64,000 nucleotides of DNA from Coleophoma eucalyptorum (lineage: Eukaryota; Ascomycota; Leotiomycetes; Helotiales; Dermateaceae). The notes under the pieces were generated by a model. It searched no databases, was not told the origin of the DNA, and saw only the letters and a list, made by a program, of their open reading frames with translations. The first letter of the stretch is position 1. Each line of letters starts with the position of its first letter. Location: assembly GCA_026120035.1 (NCBI GenBank), contig JALRME010000016.1, forward strand, positions 806,001 through 870,000, given 5' to 3'. A program made the position numbers and the translations under genes. Below are positions 57,092-64,000 of the stretch, piece after piece.

Positions 57092-58805
57092 TCATTGATG
57101 ACCAGATTCCCAAACACTCCACCACACACTCATGTTTGCCGTCACAACAAGATCAAGCATTTTCAAGCCTTCATCATGAATAATGAGCTTGCCAAGCTTG
57201 GCACGCTTGCCTCTGTTCCCCCCTCCAGCTTTCTCTTGGCCAATGCTCAAATCTAGTCGAGATTCGTCTTCATCCTCCTCATCGCTTGGATACATGGCTG
57301 CATACGATGTAGGATGTGGTCGAGGTGGAAGTGGAGGGCGGTTTTTCTCGACCAGCAGCTTGTTCCTGATTTGATCAAATTTGGATTTCTGACCCCCGTC
57401 ATCTCGTGGCGTACTCTTGAACAAGGCCGAAGCAGGAAGATTGAAACGCAATTCACTCAAAGGTGCGGAAGTAGTAGATGGGCCGCCGAAAGCATTGGTC
57501 GACGAGCCTCGGTCTGGAAGCGTGTGTTTGCAAGAAAGTGTTCGGCCACCACTCTTTGTACCAAATGTACAACGGCCACCCCACGGGCTTGTGAAAACAT
57601 AACCATTAGCTCGCGTATTGTTTGAGTCTGAGGGATCAGTCTCGTCTATCATGGAAGCCATGCCCGAGGCTTCACTGCTACTTCTTGCATGGGTGAAACT
57701 GCTCCGAGCCTTCACAATATCAAGAGAATCTCGTTTTTGCTGTTTGGACGAACGGTCCCAAAAGTTTGAGCGTTCCATTTGAATCTGTCGACAGAAGCTT
57801 GAGCTAGATAAGGGAACAGGTATGGAGTTGATCGGATTCTGTGCATTTCCGGTACTTCCATTGGGGTTCTGTTGAGGAGTTGGATCTCGAAACCAGTTAT
57901 ACCCAGGCGTGAAAAGGTGCACAGTCATTGAATAGTTGCATTTTTTTTGTTGTGCTTTTCGACTATCTTGAAGCAACGGTTGCCCAATAACCTTTCCAAT
58001 ATTCCACTGTCCCCCAGAAGACGGATCTCGGCGGATTACGGTTATTGAAAAGTCCTTTGGTACTTGTTCATTTGCGTATCTACTGCCAGTCGAGTTGACA
58101 GAATTGTAACTGTTGGTCATGGTGAATTCAGGTCTTATTGGCAAGTGTGGCTGATTTGATGGTTGCGATATGCGACTGTCATCTTGCGCAACCACAATGC
58201 GTGGCTGGCTAACAGCATTGGGCAATAATGGTAGAGGTTTCCTACTGATTGAGGCTTCCGATGGTGGAGCATGTGCTCCCACCGGTCTCCGAGGAATCAC
58301 ATCAGGGACAACCTGTCGTGGAGCTTCACGAGGTAAAGCATCCGGTGGTACACCAATATACTTGGTAATAGGTTCTGGCGTAAGGGACGTAAACTGGCTT
58401 GGCTGCAGATCTATAGATGATCTGGTAGAATCTGGTAGAGGTTTGCGTGGAAGTGGTCTTTCAAGAGGTGTGATAGGTGAGGGCGTTTCAGGCCCTAATC
58501 CATCGGTCAGGAGGCGTTCATCGTCCTCAGTATCGAGATGCAGGTAATACAAAGAGCTTGCAACATCAGCAGCAGTCACGTTTTTTCGTTGTGGCTTCAA
58601 GGTAGTGAGAATGATATCTACAACTGTTTAGCTCGATATCCCAGCCAAACAGTGCGGCAGGCTCACCTCGGCTCCCAGGGACTCTGGCTATGTAGAGAAC
58701 CAAAGACTGTCGTGTCGTTTCAGTCGGATTTCTAGGATATTTAGGTGGATTCGCTGCGAGTTGGATGATGTCCGACAGAGAGCTAGCTTCAACCTGAGGA
58801 GCCAT
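57092..58805 (-). CDS. Fungal protein of unknown function
   Basis: Minus-strand exons are 58805-58667 and 58617-57092, giving 554 residues. The N-terminus (SSLSDIIQLAANPPKYPRN, then QSLVLYIARVPGSRDIIL) and the following YYLHLDTEDDERLL look ordered. A long Pro-rich stretch with several RKPLP motifs follows, which could bind SH3 domains. A second ordered part runs from about 215 (FSITVIRRDPSSGGQWNIG, NYSMTVHLFTPGYNWF) to about 425 (YVFTSPWGGRCTFGTKSGG, LSELRFNLP). The C-terminus has a cluster of acidic then basic residues, and ends KLIIHDEGLKMLDLVV plus a Trp-rich end (MSVWWSVWE). I do not recognise a named domain. The pattern suggests a scaffold or adaptor, by inference only. Confidence 0.75.
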
Positions 58806-59386
58806 GTCTTAACGACGTTCTGGAGCAGGAGATCTCGTCCACATGGAGATGCGAAATAAGTTCACGATGATGCAGATATGGTGATCAAAGGGTGCAGTAT
58901 ATGCAAAACCAATCCAGATTTAGGCACGGGATATGGTGTCTATTGATTGGGTGTTGCTTCAGCTGATTCATGGCCAGCGTCAGCGGTTCTTATAGGGACA
59001 TGGCGAGAGCCGCGCAGTGCAACAACATGGGGCTTCGTTATATACATAGTGAAGAGGAAGAGAGGTATGTCTTCATTGACAGCTCAAGCACAGTACGCGT
59101 GCATTGAGGCTGTGTGGGGTGGCGGCATCGCAGGAACCAGGTACCGTTGGCGAGAGGATGAATCCTGAAGTCGCAAGCAAAGAAAGCGGGTCAGCTCAGC
59201 TCAGCTCAGCGTGGTTTTGGTTTGCTTGCTTGCCTCTGTCTTGGCGCCAGCAGATTCAAGCGCCAGCGCCAAAATTATCCCCGCTTCGCCTAAAATTCAA
59301 AAAATCATTCTGCTTTCGTGAGCCTCAGTCTGGACCGAACAGTCAAAAAATCGACCACTTCGACCACCTCGCATTTCCTGTTCACC
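58806..59386. promoter_or_regulatory. Divergent promoter region
   Basis: This lies between the 554-residue gene (minus) and RRP14 (plus). It contains a perfect TCAGC tandem repeat at 59191-59210. No other feature is resolved. Confidence 0.4.
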
Positions 59387-61002
59387 ATGGCTGAGAGCGC
59401 ATTACAGGAACGTCTTCGAGACCACTCTGAGGCTTTTGATGGCCTTCTCTCGTTGATTCCTGCAAAGTATTACTATGGAGAAGATAATAGTGTATGTCCC
59501 AGATGCCCTCGTGCAACCCATGTACATTGCTAAATCATGGCGACCAGGATCAATGGAAGAAGAAGAAGCAGACAAAAGAGCAGGCTGCCGCGGCACGAAA
59601 AGCAAAATTAGATCCAGATTCTGCAAAATCTGCCAAGGATGTTATGGATGAGCGGGCTAGGAAAAGGAAGTTGGAGGAGATGGGCGATGAGTCTGATATT
59701 GAGGGCGTAGAGAAGGAAATGCCTAAGCAGGGACTCAAATTAGCACAAGATAAGAAGCCGAAGAAACAGAAGACCGCCGACGAGACAGAGACACCAACTA
59801 AAACGAAGTCCCCTGCTACACCACAATCAAAGAAGACCTCTGCCGAAGCAGATGCGGCAAAATTGGCCAAGGCTGAACAGAAAGCCCAGAAGCTGCAACG
59901 GAAGAAGGAAAGACAGGCCAAGAAGACTGAGGAGAAAAAGTCAAGAAAAGAGCAGGTAGTCACACTCCCAGCAGAAGACGAGGCAGAAGATCAACCCACT
60001 GCTGAGGAGGATGAGGAGGAGGTGGTTGAAGAAGAGACAGCAGCAGATGACGACGAGGGTCTCCCTGCTGATGAAATGGCAAACTTCGAAGCTGACGGCC
60101 TCGAAGAAAAAGTAGATTCCTCCAACTCATCACCGCCGTCCCCAACATTCGATGCCAATCCTTCCGCACCCAGTACCAACACATCAACTTCCTCAGTTAT
60201 ACCACCAGGGCAAGCCCCAAAACACATCAAAATTCCCTCAGATCCTGAACTACTCAAGTCGAGACTGGCGGCTAGGATCGAAGCACTAAGAGCAGCACGA
60301 AAGGCAGATGGGCCAGATGGAGCACCAGCACGAAATAGACAAGAGCTCATGGAGGCCCGACGAAAGAAGGAAGAGCAGCGACGGGCTCACAAGAAAGAAT
60401 TGAGAAATAAAGCTCGCGCTGAGGAAGACGCCAAACGAGAAGCTGCGTTGGCATCAGCACGCGACTCTCCAGCATCCAGCATGATGAGCCCGGCCATCCA
60501 TTCCCCAGAACACAACTTCTCCTTTGGCAGAGTAGCTTTCGCCGATGGACAGACACTTACCGATGACCTCTCCACCGTACTCAGTGCACCCAAGAAGCGT
60601 GGTCCACAAGATCCGGCAAGCGCCCTACAGGCCAGCGAGAAGAAGCGTTTGAGGCTAGCAGGGCTCGATGACGAGAAGCGCGCAGATATTGAGGAGAAGG
60701 ACTTATGGCTGAATGCCAAGAAGCGAGCACACGGCGAAAAAGTGCGGGATGACAGTTCATTATTGAAGAAGACGCTGAAGAGGAAGGAGAAGCAAAAACA
60801 AAAGAGCACAAAGGAGTGGGGAGAGCGCAAAGAGGGCGTGGCCAAGGGACAAGCCATGAAGCAAAAGAAGCGCGAGGAGAACCTCCAGAAGCGGAAAGAT
60901 GGGAGTAAGAAGGGCAAGGCGAAGGTCAAGGCTGTGAAGGGCAAGACTAAGGTCAAGAGCAGACCAGGGTTTGAAGGTAGTTTTGGAGGGAAACGGAAGT
61001 GA
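59387..61002 (+). CDS. rrp14: Ribosomal RNA processing protein RRP14/SURF6
   Basis: Exons are 59387-59491 and 59548-61002, giving 519 residues. The N-terminus ERLRDHSEAFDGLLSLIPAK is the conserved Rrp14 N-terminal motif. The middle is a Lys/Glu-rich and acidic disordered region. The SURF6 domain starts with SRLAARIEALRAARKADG and continues through NFSFGRVAFADGQ, EEKDLWLNAKKRAHGEK, LLKKTLKRKEKQKQKS and RPGFEGSFGGKRK. The protein works in the nucleolus in early 60S and 18S rRNA maturation. The very basic C-terminus fits RNA binding. Confidence 0.92.
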
Positions 61003-61460
61003 ATGTTTTTAATACATGATCAAGCATATGGCTTAGATTTTGCAGACTAGCAATGTATGATCTCTTAGAATGGTACATTAAGCTTGTGTTTATAAGGGTT
61101 GAAGCGTCACAGCGTATTGAAGTATGTGAGATCGTACAATTGTGCTCATAAACTCGTATCATAATTGATGCTGTAGCAAAACTCTCATTTTCGATTCCAG
61201 AAACCTTGTCCGAAAGGCTTAAGAAAAGCGCTAACAATAAGTAATACAAGGGAAGAGAATGCAGAGCCTGGACCTGCTCAGAATGAGGCCTTCCAGAAGC
61301 CTTGCTGCCGCTTTGGAAGGCCGAGTCTGCCTGTTGTTGGGAACCGCTCGCGATATGGCTCCCTTGTTGTGGTAGTTTTATTGGGACAAATGTCCGTATT
61401 ACGACAATTCAGATGTCTTCTCCTCTCGTGTGCCCACCCCTCTATAGTATCATTCCCAGT
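61003..61460. other. Convergent 3' region
   Basis: Trailing sequence of RRP14 and VPS74. No gene or RNA feature is seen. Confidence 0.5.
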
Positions 61461-62756
61461 TCATAGTAGTGAGTCCAGTCTCGTGAAGACGCTGAGACAT
61501 GCTGCTACAACCTATGAGACTGTCAGTTTCATGCAACATGAAGTACATAGTAATCAAAAAGTTGGCTTACTTCGAGTTGCAATTCTCTCTCTTTACCCTT
61601 TTCGACCTCCTATATCAAATAATAAGTATGAATGACTGTGCGACGTTACGCGTGGACTTACTTCACTGATCACTTGTCCAAGGTTTGCGCCTACTCCACC
61701 AGAAGCTCCTCCAGCAATCTTTCCAAATGGCCACTGGCTGTATGCTGCAAGTAGCTCGTCGACTTGTGCAAATGCTCGTTCTCTTGCCTCGTGGCTTAGG
61801 GTGGAAAGGGCGTTCTCAAGAACGTTGGCGGCATATGCTGCGCACACCATAGCAATTGTCCGCACGTATCTGAACTCCAAGTCATCAGGTAAGAACTGGC
61901 TACCTGGAAGCACGACAGTTCGCTGTGTAAGGACATTTCGAACACGTCGTCTAATCTCCTCCTTTGCTCCTCCGTCGGCTACTGGATGTGTGGCCATATC
62001 GAAAAGGAGGAAGTTTCTTTTTTCGGTGCGAAGGATGCCTTTGTCGACTAAACCTTTGGCCAATCGTTCTCGAACCTGTTTCAACTGGTAGCCAATTTTC
62101 ATTAGGTTCCACGTCTCGCCTTGTAAGTGTCAATAATGTCCTATTCGCTTATTGTCGCATCGACCGTACGTACCACTCATTAGATCTATCCACGAGCTGA
62201 CACTCATCTTCTCGCTGGCCTTCATCATCTTCAATGCCTCATCGAGAAGTACTTCTCCTGTCAATGTGTCATCTATCACCTCGATAACCCGATCTGCCAA
62301 AGGGAATCGCCGCCTCGAGGAATCTTTCTGCATGCTGATCCGACCTCGGAAGGCAAGTTCGATGACAATGCATCCGCGAAGAGCGTATGAGATGTTATCG
62401 TTCCAGAATGAGAGATATCCCTAAATTAGATCAATAAATATAGTTTTGCGATGCGAGGCTTCGTCGTGGTGACCTACTTGCTTGTCTTTCAATCCCAGTA
62501 GTAGTACATCCTCCATGAGCGTCAACTTGGGCTGCTTGCTTCTCTCAGCGCTCTCGCTGATATCGCGCGGATCGAATGCAATCTTGTGTCCATTTTCACC
62601 AGACTCGTATGATGTTTCTGGGCCACCAGTGTCGCGAGAACCTCCTCCTCTGGGAACAGGAGAAGCTACACGAGACGTATCTCCATCTTCATTATCTCCT
62701 CCTGCTCCACCGGCGCCGCCTCCGGCACCTCGTCTCCGAGTAAGACCAGAAGACAT
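61461..62756 (-). CDS. vps74: VPS74/GOLPH3 Golgi PI4P effector
   Basis: Minus-strand exons are 62756-62478, 62420-62174, 62119-61662, 61609-61571 and 61511-61461, giving 357 residues. After a Gly-rich disordered start, the GOLPH3 domain begins [40 protein letters not shown] then continues it. Further motifs are [52 protein letters not shown] and the end [16 protein letters not shown]. Vps74 binds PI4P on the Golgi and retains glycosyltransferases by packing them into retrograde vesicles. The two C-terminal exons are short (39 and 51 nt), but both are needed for the conserved end. Confidence 0.94.
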
Positions 62757-63288
62757 TTCGTAGTTACGTGTCGATTGTGTTAATGTTGCCTATTCAAGCA
62801 CAAGGAAGGGTGTAGCTGCAGCGCACACGAGTGATTGTATTCGGGCTTTCGGCCATGCAAAACACGGGCAATGCGAAAGTCGTAATCAATTCAGGTCTAC
62901 CGAGAGGTCTAAAGCAACGCGGAATCGTTTTCGTGTCGTGACTAAATCGTGTGCGCAGGATGGTCGACGGAGGGCAGCGTGTTGGAATGATAATTAAGTT
63001 GTCCTCACTGCTCAAGGATCGCTTTAGCGGCTGGCCCGAGCTCCTAAAGTCAATAGGTACGCTATGTACCGTACAGCAACAACATTTCAAGAATTTCCAT
63101 ACTGCATTTAAATCGTATTCAAGGGAGTAGAGTAAATCGTCTAGAATTGTTACAGTGCTTAATTCAGGATGCTTATTGGGATGTCGAGGCTGTACAGAAA
63201 ATCATCCCTTCTTGTTACGCAACTACCACTCATCCTTGAGCCTCAATCCATCCTTTCTACCCGTCCCCTATTCGTACAATACTTGAAT
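62757..63288. other. Intergenic region
   Basis: This lies between the VPS74 start codon and the acyl carrier protein stop codon. No additional feature is supported. Confidence 0.5.
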
Positions 63289-63976
63289 CTAGTGAGCTGG
63301 ATCATATGTAAGCCGGTGCCCAGTTTCTGTAGAGTGTTGGTGGAGTTGGCTTACCATCAGGTTGGGCGAGGATGTACTCAACCGCCTTGTCCACTAGAGG
63401 AAATGATTAGTATACAGAGTTCCTTGAGTTGCAATACAAGGACTGCACAAACCACTGTGAATAGCATCTGCCTCCTTGTCTGGGATCTCAATGCTGAACT
63501 CCTACAAGCTGTTAATTTCAGTTTTGGTGACATATGCGATTTGATCTCACCTCCTCGATTGCCATAACAACCTCGACGGTATCCAAACTGTCCAAACCCA
63601 GATCGTTCGAGAAATGTGATGTAGGTGAGAGCTTTTGAGCATTAGTATTGCATATGCACAAGAACGCAACTTATGTTCGTACCTTTGATGGATCGGAAAC
63701 CTAGGAACAATGTCAGCGCAAAGCACGCATCTACATCAGTACGACAATACGGACCTTGTCAAAGTTCTTCAATAAGTCGACTATTCGGCCCTCAACCTCT
63801 GACTTCTGCAGACCGGCACTCGCGGAGTAGCATCTTACTGCTTGGAAAACAGATGGGGCGAACTGCGACTTGGTGACGAAAGAGCTTGGGGTAGCTTGAC
63901 GGGCAATTGGGCCTGATCTTCGTGCAATTTGAGCAGTAGCACTGCGTGCAGATCTAAGGAGAGCGGTGCGGAACAT
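63289..63976 (-). CDS. acp1: Mitochondrial acyl carrier protein (complex I NDUFAB1 type)
   Basis: Minus-strand exons are 63976-63755, 63700-63683, 63631-63551, 63501-63453, 63393-63355 and 63296-63289, giving 138 residues. The first ~50 residues are Arg/Ser/Ala-rich, without acidic residues, as a presequence should be. The carrier domain has [17 protein letters not shown] and [20 protein letters not shown], in which S95 receives 4'-phosphopantetheine. It ends [20 protein letters not shown] and DAH. It serves mitochondrial fatty-acid synthesis, lipoate supply and LYR-protein partners, and is a complex I subunit. The second exon is 18 nt and the last only 8 nt, but both are needed to keep the family sequence. 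Confidence 0.93.
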
Positions 63977-64000
63977 GTTTGACGATTGTGTGGGATTGGG

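Noticed and set aside
1..64000. CRISPR arrays, operons, ribosome binding sites, insertion sequences
   Set aside because: The window is eukaryotic, with spliced genes and no such bacterial signals; no terminal inverted repeats or transposase domains were seen.

Overview
This is a stretch of nuclear genome from a filamentous ascomycete (Pezizomycotina; a leotiomycete is my best guess, by inference only). Genes sit on both strands. They are split by short introns of about 45-60 nt with GTATGT/GTAAGT donors and YAG acceptors, and most are single-copy eukaryotic housekeeping genes. The recognisable clock gene frequency (frq) and a Zn2Cys6 regulator are typical of Pezizomycotina. I resolved about 23 protein genes, rebuilding exon joins by reading frame and splice signals. 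No rRNA, tRNA, CRISPR array, intact transposon or secondary-metabolite cluster was found by eye.

Layout. 1-9.7 kb: a secreted GH17 cell-wall glucanase with a 5'UTR intron, a SprT-type protease fused to an HMG-like C-terminus (GCNA-like), and MOG1. 9.7-26.7 kb: RAD54, a mitochondrial carrier, a NYN-domain protein, COG3, the RCC1-like mitochondrial protein FMP25, a protein tyrosine phosphatase, a 97-residue gene with micro-exons, and succinyl-CoA:3-ketoacid CoA transferase. 26.7-35.1 kb: frq with a long regulatory upstream region, followed by the DEAD-box helicase gene dhh1. 35.1-39.9 kb: a gene-poor interval with a degenerate tandem repeat of 33-bp period. 39.9-48.1 kb: a folliculin/LST7 homologue, proteasome ATPase RPT3, a small fungal protein and a Zn2Cys6 transcription factor. 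48.1-52.8 kb: a second gene-poor interval with a possible decayed FAD-oxidase fragment. 52.8-64 kb: kinetochore MIS14/NSL1, SEC14, prefoldin subunit 3, a fungal protein of unknown function, RRP14/SURF6, VPS74 and mitochondrial acyl carrier protein.

These genes do not form one pathway. Themes that recur are genome maintenance (GCNA-like, RAD54, MIS14), Golgi and lipid traffic (COG3, SEC14, VPS74), mitochondrial function (carrier, FMP25, SCOT, acyl carrier protein) and RNA handling (DHH1, RRP14). The most biologically distinctive locus is frq. FRQ here keeps its coiled coil, CK1-binding region and FRH-binding-like region, but has no internal methionine where Neurospora starts its short isoform. 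Its upstream region contains clustered GATCGA elements of the kind bound by the White Collar complex, and a possible upstream ORF. The least explained structure is the repeat array at 36.6-37.4 kb. I did not find a convincing, wholly new multi-gene system.
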